46,487 nt of DNA from an uncultured Ruminococcus sp. (GCA_900540005.1 UQEM01000003.1:1-46487), one strand, 5' to 3'; counted from the stretch's first letter, positions 32,975-41,972 are shown. A program made the numbers and translations. Notes: generated by a model from the sequence alone, not told the origin.

Positions 32975-33349
32975 TCAGAAATCCCATATACCGGACGGTG
33001 CATTGAGAATGTTCAGCCGCGAAAAATAGCCGAACATCACCAGAAACTCCGGAATTATCCTCGCGCCGTCCTTATAGTACTCAGCAAGCTGTTCGCTGCG
33101 CTGAGAAATGTACTTGTATTCATCGGGGCAGTCAAAGCTCCAGTCCGCTGTCCTGCTGTTGAAACGCAGGAGGAAAAAGCTTTTCGCGCCGACCCCGAAT
33201 TCTCCGAGAAGCTCCTCGTGGCAGCAGACTGACTCAGACGGAGCAACTATCGCTGTCTCGCCGCTGAAAGATATCGCCGCGAGCATGGGCAGGTCGTTCT
33301 TTACCGCGCTGTCGACCGAATCTGCAAACGGGTGCTTTATTATTTTCAT
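32975..33349 (-). CDS. Conserved-looking small protein between cysE and cysS
   Basis: 124 residues from the ATG at 33349, which overlaps the cysE stop by 4 bp (ATGA), with GGGGAG upstream. No signal peptide or membrane segment. Visible features: KHPFADSVDSAVKNDLPMLAAISFSGETAIVAPSE, a Cys pair (SVCCHEELL), FFLLRFNSRTADWSFDCP, and an aromatic C-terminus (EFLVMFGYFSRLN...GIWDF). I do not recognise the family. Tight coupling to cysE suggests a cytosolic protein made in step with it, possibly a regulator or partner of cysteine metabolism, but nothing in the sequence proves it. Confidence 0.75.
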   Translation of the reverse strand: MKIIKHPFADSVDSAVKNDLPMLAAISFSGETAIVAPSESVCCHEELLGEFGVGAKSFFLLRFNSRTADWSFDCPDEYKYISQRSEQLAEYYKDGARIIPEFLVMFGYFSRLNILNAPSGIWDF

Positions 33350-33999
33350 TTCCGCTCCCCTTTCAGCTTTGAAAGCTCTTTTCTGAGCGAATCCACTTCT
33401 GCGTGAAGGCGGCATAGTTCGAGCGAAACAGGGTCGGGAATATGGATCTGGTCAATGTCGCTTGTCACGGGACAAACTCTCTTTCCGTTCATTTTCACGA
33501 CTCTTGCAGGAACTCCCACAGCCGTGCAGTTATCGGGGATCGCGCTGAGCACGACCGCATTCGCTGCGATCTTGACATTGTTACCGACAGTAAACGGGCC
33601 GAGTACCTTTGCTCCCGAGCCGACCAGAACATTGTCCCCGAGAGTCGGGTGACGCTTGCCCTTGTCCTTGCCGGTACCACCGAGCGTTACGCCCTGATAC
33701 AGCAGGCAGTTGTTTCCCACGACCGCAGTCTCGCCGATGACAACGCCCATTCCGTGGTCGATGAACAGCCCCTTTCCGATAGTCGCTCCGGGGTGTATCT
33801 CAATTCCCGTGCGGTTTCGGGCGCGCTGTGATATCATACGAGCTATCGTTTTCATTCCGCGGATATGAAACCAGTGTGCGATACGGTAGCTCCTTATCGC
33901 GGTAAGACTCGGGTAGGTCAGAAGTACCTCAATTGCGCTCCTTGCCGCAGGATCACGCTCTTTTATAAGTCTTATGTCTCTCCTAATGTTTCCGAACAA
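33346..33999 (-). CDS. cysE: Serine O-acetyltransferase
   Basis: 217 residues from the TTG at 33999; GGAGGAG five bases upstream decides this start, and the longer ATG-initiated frame would run into the upstream gene. The product acetylates serine for cysteine synthesis. N-terminal helical part (IRRDIRLIKERDPAARS, YRIAHWFHIRG), then a left-handed beta-helix of hexapeptide repeats with the active-site signature GIEIHPGATIGKGLFIDHGMGVVIGETAVVG, VTLGGTGKDKGKRHPTLGDNV and GAKVLGPFTVG. A C-terminal coiled region (LHAEVDSLRKELSKLKGE) follows. Located at the distal end of the polysaccharide operon, coupled to a small unknown gene and then cysS. It could be annotated epsC-like, but the metabolic role is better supported. 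Confidence 0.93.
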   Translation of the reverse strand: MFGNIRRDIRLIKERDPAARSAIEVLLTYPSLTAIRSYRIAHWFHIRGMKTIARMISQRARNRTGIEIHPGATIGKGLFIDHGMGVVIGETAVVGNNCLLYQGVTLGGTGKDKGKRHPTLGDNVLVGSGAKVLGPFTVGNNVKIAANAVVLSAIPDNCTAVGVPARVVKMNGKRVCPVTSDIDQIHIPDPVSLELCRLHAEVDSLRKELSKLKGERK

Positions 34000-34028
34000 G
34001 CCAACTCCTCCAATGTTGTGGTCAGCGG

Positions 34029-34973
34029 TCAATCGCTGACTGCTTTGGCTCTCTGAACGGCAAGCCATATCTTTCCGATCAGGAAACCCGTTATATCTGC
34101 GATGATAGAGGAAATTCTCATGACAAGGACGAAAAGCACCACCTTGTCGGAATACTTATCCCCGCAGGCAAAGATCATAACACCCTCACGAATACCGATC
34201 CCGCCCGGAGCGCCGGGGGTAATGAAGCCGATTATCCACGCGAACAGGTATGCTCCGGTCAGAGCAAAAATATCACTTACCGGCAGAGTATCGCCCATTA
34301 TGAGCTTCAGACAGAAAAAGTACATTACCGCGAGAAATGCATTGTGGAAAAGATAGTAGAACGCTCCCTGCATGAATTTTCCGCGGTTTTCCTTTTGGAA
34401 AGCTTTTTCATAGCGCGAAAGGTACTCCCTGACCTTATCGGCGAATTTCAGCTTTATCACAACTGCGACCGCAATGACCGCAGCCACGCCGATACAGCCG
34501 ACAATGAGGATATTCCTGCCGTACTTGCCAAGCATTTCGGCAATTTTTCCCCCCAAAAGCGCGACTGATATGAGTCCCGTCCAGATGAGGCAGAAAAGAA
34601 TGTCGAGAATGGTCGCACAGGCTACGTCAACGTGACTGATGTTCATGTCAAAAGCAAGCTTGTTCCTGCCGACATACTGGAAAACATTTCCCGGGATATA
34701 CTTCAGGATATTCGACTGTGTGTATATCGGAACAGCCGTTGCAAACGGTATCTTCTTCTGCGAGAGCGACTGTGTGAACACCGTCCACGGAAAAGTTCCC
34801 GTGATGATGACCACGGTAAGTCCGACAGCGGCTATGATAAGTGCCGCTGTAACCGATGCAGACCGGAAAAGCGATATGTCGATATCCATATCTATAAGCT
34901 TTTTTATAATGAACACGAACGCGAACACCATAAGCGGCATTCCGATGAATTTTATCAGTTTTTTCAGCTTCAT
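34029..34973 (-). CDS. Lysylphosphatidylglycerol synthase TM-region (flippase-like) membrane protein
   Basis: 314 residues with about eight membrane segments starting FIGMPLMVFAFVFIIKKLI. The pattern IYTQSNILKYIPGNVFQYVGRNKLA and the GFITPGAPGGIGIREGVMIF motif mark the LPG_synthase_TM (UPF0104/AglD-MprF flippase) family. These integral proteins are found as the lipid-translocating part of MprF and as stand-alone proteins next to glycosyltransferases, where they may move lipid-linked sugars. There is no catalytic lysyltransferase domain. It overlaps or abuts the GT2 gene upstream (stop TAA, 3 bp, ATG), so the pair is probably one functional unit: synthesis of a polyprenyl-phosphate sugar and its flipping. 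The transport role is inference. Confidence 0.88.
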   Translation of the reverse strand: MKLKKLIKFIGMPLMVFAFVFIIKKLIDMDIDISLFRSASVTAALIIAAVGLTVVIITGTFPWTVFTQSLSQKKIPFATAVPIYTQSNILKYIPGNVFQYVGRNKLAFDMNISHVDVACATILDILFCLIWTGLISVALLGGKIAEMLGKYGRNILIVGCIGVAAVIAVAVVIKLKFADKVREYLSRYEKAFQKENRGKFMQGAFYYLFHNAFLAVMYFFCLKLIMGDTLPVSDIFALTGAYLFAWIIGFITPGAPGGIGIREGVMIFACGDKYSDKVVLFVLVMRISSIIADITGFLIGKIWLAVQRAKAVSD

Positions 34974-34976
34974 CTC

Positions 34977-35945
34977 TTACTTTGTGCCGCTTTCACTATC
35001 GTCAGGCTGAGCGCATTCCATTTTTCTTACGCGGTACTGAACGTCCTCAAGGAGCTTTCTGTTTGCCGCGATAGTGTCGCCGAGCAGACCTATGGCAATG
35101 GTCTGGAATCCCATCATAAGCATTATCGCCACAAGGATCAGCGACTGTATGTGCCCGTCACCGTCTCCCATTGCCATGAACACAAGAAAGCGTATTCCGA
35201 GAATAAGTCCGATAAGCAAGAGTATGCCGCCGAGCGCCGAGAAGAATTTGAGCGGCTTATACATTACAAATGAGCGCGTAATTACCGTTGAGGAGCGCTT
35301 CATGTATCTCCACATACTTGAAAAGAGTCTTGACGGACGCGTTTCGGGATTGGTCCTTATCGGAACAGATATCATGGCAGTCTTGTTGTTGCCTGCCTGA
35401 ATAATGGTCTCAAGAGTGTAGGTGTACTCGTTGACTACGTTGAGGCGGAGTGCCGCGTCCCTTGAATATGCACGGAATCCGCTGGGAGCATCGGGAATAT
35501 CCGTTCCGGAAGCAACTCTTACCACCCAGCTTCCAAGGTGCTGGAACTTTTTCTTTTTCCACGAAAAATGCTCTGTATCGTCAATGGGACGCTCGCCTAT
35601 GACGATATCCGCCTTTTCTTCAAGGATAGGACGAACTATCTTCTCAATGTCCGCGCCGCAGTACTGATTGTCGGCGTCTGTATTGACGATTATATCCGCT
35701 CCGAGGTGGAGGCAGGCATCAATACCCGCCATAAAGCCCTTTGCAAGTCCCTTGTTGCGCTTGAACGAAACGATATGGTGAAAGCCAAGCTCCCTTGCGC
35801 GCTGGACCGTATTGTCCTTGCTGCCGTCATTTATGATAAGATACTCGATAGTATCAATACCATCAATATGCCGCGGCAGGTCGTTATATGCCAGTTCGAG
35901 TGTCTTTTCTTCGTTATAACATGGTATCTGAATTATCAGCTTCAT
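34977..35945 (-). CDS. GT2 glycosyltransferase, dolichyl/polyprenyl-phosphate sugar synthase type
   Basis: 322 residues from the ATG at 35945 (AAAGGAAG upstream). GT-A fold: MKLIIQIPCYNEEKTL, LIINDGSKDNT, NKGLAKGFMAGI, nucleotide-metal motif NTDADNQY (Asp90-Asp92), and SGFRAYSRDAALRL. Two membrane segments follow near the C-terminus (FSALGGILLLIGLILGIRFLVF and LILVAIMLMMGFQTIAIGLLG). This is the arrangement of polyprenyl-phosphate mannose/glucose synthases (DPM1/ArnC/CsbB type), which load a sugar on the lipid carrier at the inner face of the membrane. The likely user of the product is the GT-C protein encoded directly upstream, and the likely flippase is the gene directly downstream. Confidence 0.92.
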   Translation of the reverse strand: MKLIIQIPCYNEEKTLELAYNDLPRHIDGIDTIEYLIINDGSKDNTVQRARELGFHHIVSFKRNKGLAKGFMAGIDACLHLGADIIVNTDADNQYCGADIEKIVRPILEEKADIVIGERPIDDTEHFSWKKKKFQHLGSWVVRVASGTDIPDAPSGFRAYSRDAALRLNVVNEYTYTLETIIQAGNNKTAMISVPIRTNPETRPSRLFSSMWRYMKRSSTVITRSFVMYKPLKFFSALGGILLLIGLILGIRFLVFMAMGDGDGHIQSLILVAIMLMMGFQTIAIGLLGDTIAANRKLLEDVQYRVRKMECAQPDDSESGTK

Positions 35946-35961
35946 AAGTTTATTCTTCCTT

Positions 35962-38466
35962 TCACACGGGTGCAAAGTGCACCGATTCCAGCGGTATTCC
36001 CAGTATCCTGCTCTCATCGTTTCCTATGAGTGAAACGTCCCAGAGCTCCGAGCGTATGGTGAGAATGTTTCTGCCGTCGATAACATCTTCCTCATTTACA
36101 TAGAATTGAAGTGCCTGACCGTTGTTTTCACCCGATATCGTTCTTGCGCCTATCTCCCTGCCGTTCAGATAAACAGTGACCTGATTGTTGTTGTCCCGAT
36201 AAGCTCCAAGCGGCATTTCAAAGGCAAGGTCTATCGTAAGCTCGTAGTCGGTCGGATAAAGTCCGCAGGCAAGCTCGGTGATCTCGGAATTTGTCCAGCA
36301 GAATGTCTCCTCAAGAGCCGAAACGCCGTAAAGCTTGGTGTAGTCATCAGCGGCGGTGTATTCAAGCTGGTATCTGTTGAACTTGTAGACGTAGATGTTT
36401 TTTTCCGTTTCCGTAAAGCTCTCGGGCATAGGAATGAACTTGTTTACGCTTTCTCCCTTATCCTCGGAGCACTTGACCCTGTTCGTATATACAAGGTCGA
36501 ACGACTCAGGATCCTGTATCTCATCGGTCACAAGCAGAACGCGGTCGGATCTCTGGCTCAATCTGTAGAACTGGTCGAGCGTTCCGCCGTCGCTGTAGCC
36601 GTCGTGGTCGTAGTATTCGGTGTAGCGCGGGTACTCGGGATATATCGAGACATCAGTCATATCATCGAGCGGCAGCCACAGCAGATCTCTGTAAAAACCG
36701 CCGACAACAACGCTGTCGCCCTCGTCAATAAAGTCCGTGATATCGTCCATAATGCTCCACTCCATTCGCGTATCGTCTCTGTGAGTGAGAAGGTATGTAT
36801 CGAATGGCATTGTGTAGATAAGTCCTGCCGCAGTCACGGGACAGATGAGCTTGCCGCCGAAGCGGTCGAGCGCCATTACGCTGAAAATGACCGCGATAGG
36901 GATAAACGGAGCAAGATAGCGCGAATAGTAGAAATAGTACTCTATCTCGTATCTGAGTACTGCCGAGTAAACGAGTATGCAGTAGAAAAACATTACAAAA
37001 ACAATAAGGCGCGAGGTGCTCTGCGCGGTATCCTTGGCGAAGATGACCGCAAAGATGATACCGAGCACTACAAGCAGGAGTCCGCCGTTGGCTGCAAATC
37101 CGAGCAGCGTGATGTGGCTGAATCCCGTCCAGTTTTCGTACTTCATTATTCCCTTTGCAATAATGAAAAGTATCGGCAAAACTATAAGCGCAATGAGGAA
37201 TATCCTGAAAAGTATCGAGTCGGCTGCCTTGCTGAGCATATCCTCCTCGCTGAAATCATCGGCTGTTTTCCTCTGCACAATGAAAATATATACAGCCGAC
37301 GCAATAACTCCTGCGGCAACTGCTATCGACACGGCAAGCGGCAGGGTGTAAACGTCGATAACTCCGACACACACGTCCCTGTAGTTGTTCATCGTGTAAA
37401 ACGGCTGAACATGACGCATCATGAAGAAGCTTGCGAGATAGCCGACAAGCAGCACCGGCATAAGCACAGCAAACTGCTTCTGCCGCGTGAAAAGATACAT
37501 TGCCGCGTAAATTATGAAGAACATCGGCACCATGGTGAATATCGAAACATGGTAGCAGGCAAAAGCCGCGACCGGCACAATGGAAAGCCACCTGTGCTGA
37601 GGTCTTTCGGAGTCCGTCATAAAATATAGGAAAGTGAGCGGCAGTACCGTCAGGAACATCTCGGTGAGCGAGCCTTTTGCCACCCATATCACCACGGGCG
37701 CAAGTGCCGCCGCCGTACACGCACACAGCGAACTGAGCTTTTTGAGTTTCAGGTTTCTGCACACAAAGTACACCATGAAAACGGTACACACGAAGAATAT
37801 TATATTTATATCCGCCATGTGCTCCATGCCGAAAAGAGTCCCCCATGCCGCAAGGAGAGCGGAATAGTTCGGTATTCCGTGGTAGATTCCCGAAACAGGA
37901 CTTACATTAAAGTCATAGACCGTATCTGGATAATTTGCTGAGCTTATATCCCAGCCGTAGAGATGATTTCTCACGTTGAACTCGAACGCAGTCCTCTCAT
38001 CATCTGTTTCAAGAAGGTGGTATTCGTCAAAGTCCTTCTGCCGTTTGGTATTGCCGTTGATATAGCCTACAGCCTGCGTCTGGTAAACGCCCTCGTCCTG
38101 CCCCATGCCGAAAAACTCGTTGTTCTTTGCGGCAAACGGCACAGCCACGGCGCACACCAGTATCGGTATCAGCACCTCTTTCAGCGAAAGATCGCACTTG
38201 AAAAGGCCCTTTATGCTGAAGGGCTTGTCCCTTCGTATTATCACAGTTACCGCGAGCAGTATCAGGTCGAGCACCATCGCTCCAAGCGCCGCTCTGAAAA
38301 CCGTGTACTTATCAATGACAAAAAGCCCCATGCTCGAAAATATATGCGAGATTATCCACAGGACAGTTCCAAGAATGCCCGATTCCACGATATTTCTCTT
38401 TTCAAACCACACAACCGAACACGTCAGAGCAGCAATATATCCCACAACGCAGATCAAAATAAACAT
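35962..38466 (-). CDS. Large GT-C type membrane glycosyltransferase
   Basis: 834 residues. About a dozen membrane segments occupy residues 1-540; the first extracytoplasmic loop carries GMGQDEGVYQTQAVGYI with Asp124-Glu125, the acidic motif position expected in GT-C enzymes that use lipid-phosphate sugars (GT39/GT83-like). The remaining about 290 residues are outside the membrane and end in a beta-rich domain (TIDLAFEMPLGAYRDNNNQVTVYLNGREIG). Such proteins transfer sugars from polyprenyl-phosphate to a growing surface polymer or protein. Next to a polyprenyl-phosphate GT2 and a flippase-like gene, it probably decorates the exported glycan. Exact family and donor are not readable. A 507-codon frame on the opposite strand inside this gene is a shadow. 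Confidence 0.85.
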   Translation of the reverse strand: MFILICVVGYIAALTCSVVWFEKRNIVESGILGTVLWIISHIFSSMGLFVIDKYTVFRAALGAMVLDLILLAVTVIIRRDKPFSIKGLFKCDLSLKEVLIPILVCAVAVPFAAKNNEFFGMGQDEGVYQTQAVGYINGNTKRQKDFDEYHLLETDDERTAFEFNVRNHLYGWDISSANYPDTVYDFNVSPVSGIYHGIPNYSALLAAWGTLFGMEHMADINIIFFVCTVFMVYFVCRNLKLKKLSSLCACTAAALAPVVIWVAKGSLTEMFLTVLPLTFLYFMTDSERPQHRWLSIVPVAAFACYHVSIFTMVPMFFIIYAAMYLFTRQKQFAVLMPVLLVGYLASFFMMRHVQPFYTMNNYRDVCVGVIDVYTLPLAVSIAVAAGVIASAVYIFIVQRKTADDFSEEDMLSKAADSILFRIFLIALIVLPILFIIAKGIMKYENWTGFSHITLLGFAANGGLLLVVLGIIFAVIFAKDTAQSTSRLIVFVMFFYCILVYSAVLRYEIEYYFYYSRYLAPFIPIAVIFSVMALDRFGGKLICPVTAAGLIYTMPFDTYLLTHRDDTRMEWSIMDDITDFIDEGDSVVVGGFYRDLLWLPLDDMTDVSIYPEYPRYTEYYDHDGYSDGGTLDQFYRLSQRSDRVLLVTDEIQDPESFDLVYTNRVKCSEDKGESVNKFIPMPESFTETEKNIYVYKFNRYQLEYTAADDYTKLYGVSALEETFCWTNSEITELACGLYPTDYELTIDLAFEMPLGAYRDNNNQVTVYLNGREIGARTISGENNGQALQFYVNEEDVIDGRNILTIRSELWDVSLIGNDESRILGIPLESVHFAPV

Positions 38467-38474
38467 AATCCGTA

Positions 38475-39665
38475 TTACTCCTCACACAAGCTGTCGATAA
38501 GCTCTCTGAAATTTTTCATAATTACTTCCCAGCGGTAATTATCGTCGATATACTTCCTTGCGTTTTCGCGCATGGCGGCGTATTCCGCATCGTGTGAGAA
38601 GATGTAGTTTACGATTCCCTCAAACTCAAAGTAGCTGTTGTAGTAAAGTCCGCCGTTGCTCTTTATGCAGTGTCCCTTGAGCACTTCGCACTCACCGTTC
38701 ACAATAACGGGCACATAAAGGCTCATCGCCTCAAGAACGGATATCGACAGGCTCTCGAATCTGGACGGCAGAATAAGCGCCTTTGCGCCCGAGATCCCGC
38801 TGAACTTGTCCTCCTCGCTCACAAATCCGAGACTGATGATATCCTTGTGCTTTGGAATGTCACACACGGGCTTGCCCATGAGCACGAGTTTCAGTCCACT
38901 CTGAGGATCACGCTTTTTGTACTCCTCAAAGTATCTGAACATCATCGGGCAGTTCTTTCCCTCGTCGATCCGTCCGACATAAATGAGATACTCGCCCTCT
39001 ATGCCGAATTTGCTGCGGAAAGCCTTTTCGTCAGGCTCACAGGGGATGTCAACTCCCGTACCCATTACGCGGCAGGGAATGTTCTCCGTGTGGAAAAGTC
39101 CCTGAACAAGCTCCTTTTCCTCGTCCGTGAGGAATACATAAGCCTCGGGCATGGGAAAGAGCTTTTCAAACGTCTTGAAGTGAATGAACGGTTCTTCGTG
39201 AGCTGTCGGGATAAATACCGATTTTCCGGCAACTTCGGGCATTCCCATGACTGTGAGATAGTACAGATAGGTGACGAAAATGAAAACATCGTAATCGTCC
39301 TTGTGTTCAGCGATATATTTTACGGCTTTCGGACAGAACGGCCCCTGCTTTTCAAACCAGACCTTCTCTGCCGCCTCATCGAACCTGCCCTCTCCTATCT
39401 GAGCAAGATACGCGCCGTTATACTCGTTGAAGTCCTTGGCGCGGTCGGAGTCAACAGGAAAACGCAGCACGCGGACTCCGTTTATGTTCTCCTCATCGGC
39501 AGTATAGTGGTTTTCCCACGTTGTATAGTCTATTGCCTTTGTGGTTATTACGTCCACCTGATAGTGATCTGTGAGACGCTCGGCAATAAGGCGTGTATAG
39601 TACTCTGAGCCGCCGTTTACCTCCAGACCGTATCTCTGATTTACAAGCGCAATTCTCCTCATCAT
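38475..39665 (-). CDS. GT4 glycosyltransferase
   Basis: 396 residues, GT-B fold. N-terminal acceptor half begins RRIALVNQRYGLEVNGGSEYYTRLIAERL; the C-terminal donor half has LIYVGRIDEGKN, GFVSEEDK, and the EX7E-like ILPSRFESLSISVLEAM that holds the nucleotide-sugar. Cytosolic; no membrane segment. The start overlaps the stop of the upstream GT4 gene (ATGATGA). It is a paralogue of that upstream gene: both share FRSKFGI, GRxDEGKN and SNGGLYY..YFEFEG at equal positions. Specificity unknown. Confidence 0.92.
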   Translation of the reverse strand: MMRRIALVNQRYGLEVNGGSEYYTRLIAERLTDHYQVDVITTKAIDYTTWENHYTADEENINGVRVLRFPVDSDRAKDFNEYNGAYLAQIGEGRFDEAAEKVWFEKQGPFCPKAVKYIAEHKDDYDVFIFVTYLYYLTVMGMPEVAGKSVFIPTAHEEPFIHFKTFEKLFPMPEAYVFLTDEEKELVQGLFHTENIPCRVMGTGVDIPCEPDEKAFRSKFGIEGEYLIYVGRIDEGKNCPMMFRYFEEYKKRDPQSGLKLVLMGKPVCDIPKHKDIISLGFVSEEDKFSGISGAKALILPSRFESLSISVLEAMSLYVPVIVNGECEVLKGHCIKSNGGLYYNSYFEFEGIVNYIFSHDAEYAAMRENARKYIDDNYRWEVIMKNFRELIDSLCEE

Positions 39666-40870
39666 TCAACCTCTCCGCACAGGTCAGCGAAAAATTTCCG
39701 GTATTTGTCGGTAATGACGTCCCAATCAAAATTTTTCCTGACATAGTTCATGCCGTTTATTCCCATAAGAGCAGCCGTTTCCCTGTTATTCAGAAAATAA
39801 TCGGTACAGCCCTCAAATTCAAAATAGTCGCTGAAATAGAGTCCGCCATTGGACTCGGACGCGAAATTTCTGGTAACGGCACACGCTTCGTGTACAAGCA
39901 CGGGTCTGCCGCACAGCCAGCTCTCCATTATTACGAGCGAAAAACTCTCGTTGTGCGAAGGCTGACAGAGGAACTCTGCCGCGCCCTGAGCGTTGTACTT
40001 GTCCTGTTTGTCAACAAAGCCGAGGTCAACTATCCTGCCGCTGCGCAGAAGCTCCTCGGGAAGCTTTATGTTTCCGCCGCCGATGAGAACGAGTCTCAGG
40101 TCGGTATCGCGGCGCTTGATGTATTCGCTGTAGTATTTCACGAGCGTGTGAACGTTCTTGCCCTCGTCCTTGCGTCCCGCATAGAGGATAAACGGCTCAT
40201 TTATGCCGAATTTGCTGCGGAAAGCCGTCGGGTCGGCGGTGATATCGGTGTCCATGCCGATACCCATGGTAATGGTCTTTGTGCCGCTCTGTGAAAAGCC
40301 GTAAAGTCTCTCCGCAAGGTCGGATTCGGGCTGGGCATTGAATATCATGCCGGCAGCCTTCGGGAAAAGTTCCCTGAAACGGCTGAGATAAGCATACGCC
40401 TCGTCATGAAAGCACGGGATAAGAACGGATCTTTCCGGAGCCGTCTTAACGCCGTTATAGGTCGTGCCGAACATATAGGGAATAAATACAAAAAGCGAGT
40501 ACTCATCGCCGCGGCTCTGCATATATTCGCAGAGGTCGGGGGAATTGACCATTTCGCGCAGGAAGATATCCTCCTCCTCGGGCGTTACGGGCGTCCTGCT
40601 CATGAGTTTTGCGTTCACCGCATCAAAAGCCGCGGTATCACGCTTTCTTACCTTGAATCTGCGTATAGTCACGCCCGAGGCAGCCTTGTCCTCGCCCTCG
40701 GGATAGTAATTAACGCTCCAGTCCGCGCCGAATTCCTTGACGCAGGTGGTAAGTATCTCTATATTCATTCCTGCCGCGTGGAGGTGAGAGGTCACTTCAC
40801 GCAGTTCCATTTCCGCGCCGCCGGGAATACTGTCGGCATACCACGGAATAACAAAACCTATCTTTTTCAT
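39662..40870 (-). CDS. GT4 glycosyltransferase (paralogue of its neighbour)
   Basis: 402 residues from the ATG at 40870 (an ATG three bases upstream is equally possible; AAAAGGA serves both). GT-B fold: KKIGFVIPWYADSIPGGAEMELREVTSHL at the N-terminus, donor half with ILYAGRKDEGKNVHTLVKYY, LGFVDKQDKY, and CQPSHNESFSLVIMESW with the two conserved Glu. Cytosolic sugar transferase of the surface-glycan operon. Paralogous to the downstream GT4 at the protein level, with one perfectly shared stretch of about 25 bases in the FRSKFGI region, so the pair arose by duplication. Donor and acceptor are unknown. Confidence 0.92.
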   Translation of the reverse strand: MKKIGFVIPWYADSIPGGAEMELREVTSHLHAAGMNIEILTTCVKEFGADWSVNYYPEGEDKAASGVTIRRFKVRKRDTAAFDAVNAKLMSRTPVTPEEEDIFLREMVNSPDLCEYMQSRGDEYSLFVFIPYMFGTTYNGVKTAPERSVLIPCFHDEAYAYLSRFRELFPKAAGMIFNAQPESDLAERLYGFSQSGTKTITMGIGMDTDITADPTAFRSKFGINEPFILYAGRKDEGKNVHTLVKYYSEYIKRRDTDLRLVLIGGGNIKLPEELLRSGRIVDLGFVDKQDKYNAQGAAEFLCQPSHNESFSLVIMESWLCGRPVLVHEACAVTRNFASESNGGLYFSDYFEFEGCTDYFLNNRETAALMGINGMNYVRKNFDWDVITDKYRKFFADLCGEVE

Positions 40871-40895
40871 CATGCTTTCCTTTTCTGTTTTCGGA

Positions 40896-41972
40896 TCATC
40901 TGTCTTTTCCGATAAAGTTTCTAAGCTGTTTTTCAAAGATGTCACGAATATTTTCGTATGAGAAGTCGGCAAGCCGCTTTGTCTGGCCCTCGATAACAGC
41001 GCTGCGGAGTTTTTCGTCAGTCATTACCCTGTGAATGACCTGTGCCGCAAATACGGGGTCGTTGCTGTCAAGGAGGACTCCGCTTCCGCCGAGCGTATCG
41101 GAAATAGCGCTTGTATCATAGGCAATAATCGGCACACGGAAGAACATTGCCTCAGCAAGCGGAACGCAGAAGCCCTCGTGCTCGCTCATACAGACAAAAG
41201 CCGAGGCTGTGCGGTAATATGCAAGTATCTCGCTGAACTTTATGTGTCCCGTAAAGATAACGTCATTGCCGAGTCCGAGAGCGCTTGCGTATCTCACGAG
41301 CCTCTCGTAGTAATTCTCCATTCCCAGATAAGAGCCGACAAGAATGAGCCTTGCATCGGGAACAAGCTTCTTGTAGCAGAAGAAGGCGCGGATAACGTTT
41401 TCCTGTTTCTTATTGGGCGCTATTCTGCCGACAAAAATAAGATTCTGTCTGCCGTCTCCGAATATCCGCATTATATTCTCATCGGGGGTCTGCTCGTAGT
41501 CCTTGAAGCGGATAAGTATCGGTCTTACGTCAATGGGACACTTATACCCCATTTTCACAAGCTCAGACTTATTGTAGGCGGAGTCCGCCATAACGTACTC
41601 TACCTTGTCCCTGAGATACTCAACGCCCTCGTAGCCGTATTCCGTAAGAACGGCAGCCGTCGGGCTGTACGGCCGGAAGAACTCGGGAGGTGTGATGTTG
41701 TGGTATATCATCACGCGGCGGCAGTCGTAATCACCTATCTTGAATGTGAGGTCTGTGCCCGTTGACTTGTGGTAGAGAATGATATCGTCACGGTTTACGC
41801 GGCGGAGCTTTTCTATCTTCTGAGCAGTTCCGTTCGGGAGTCTCTTATCAATGTTCTCGGCGTAGATATCGGTCTGGAAACCCATATCGCTTATCGCTCC
41901 TTTAAGTGCGATCGCGTCGTTTCCGATAGCGTCACCGAAAGACATGGTCGTCAAAATCTGGATTATTCTCAT
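40896..41972 (-). CDS. GT4 glycosyltransferase
   Basis: 358 residues, GT-B fold. MRIIQILTTMSFGDAIGNDAIALKGAI at the N-terminus; donor domain with LIFVGRIAPNKKQENVIRAF, VIFTGHIKFSEILAYYRTA and the nucleotide-sugar motif VCMSEHEGFCVPLAEAM (two Glu seven apart). The N-terminal GDAIGND pattern is typical of transferases in Wzm/Wzt-type O-antigen or rhamnan clusters. It starts inside the end of the upstream coiled-coil gene (ATGA overlap). Cytosolic; sugar specificity cannot be read. Confidence 0.93.
   Translation of the reverse strand: MRIIQILTTMSFGDAIGNDAIALKGAISDMGFQTDIYAENIDKRLPNGTAQKIEKLRRVNRDDIILYHKSTGTDLTFKIGDYDCRRVMIYHNITPPEFFRPYSPTAAVLTEYGYEGVEYLRDKVEYVMADSAYNKSELVKMGYKCPIDVRPILIRFKDYEQTPDENIMRIFGDGRQNLIFVGRIAPNKKQENVIRAFFCYKKLVPDARLILVGSYLGMENYYERLVRYASALGLGNDVIFTGHIKFSEILAYYRTASAFVCMSEHEGFCVPLAEAMFFRVPIIAYDTSAISDTLGGSGVLLDSNDPVFAAQVIHRVMTDEKLRSAVIEGQTKRLADFSYENIRDIFEKQLRNFIGKDR

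Noticed and set aside
36106..37629. 507-codon plus-strand frame
   Set aside because: It lies entirely inside the GT-C gene on the other strand, has a His/Arg/Lys-rich composition typical of antisense reading, and no ribosome site.
38670..39608. 312-codon plus-strand frame
   Set aside because: Antisense shadow of a clear GT4 gene.
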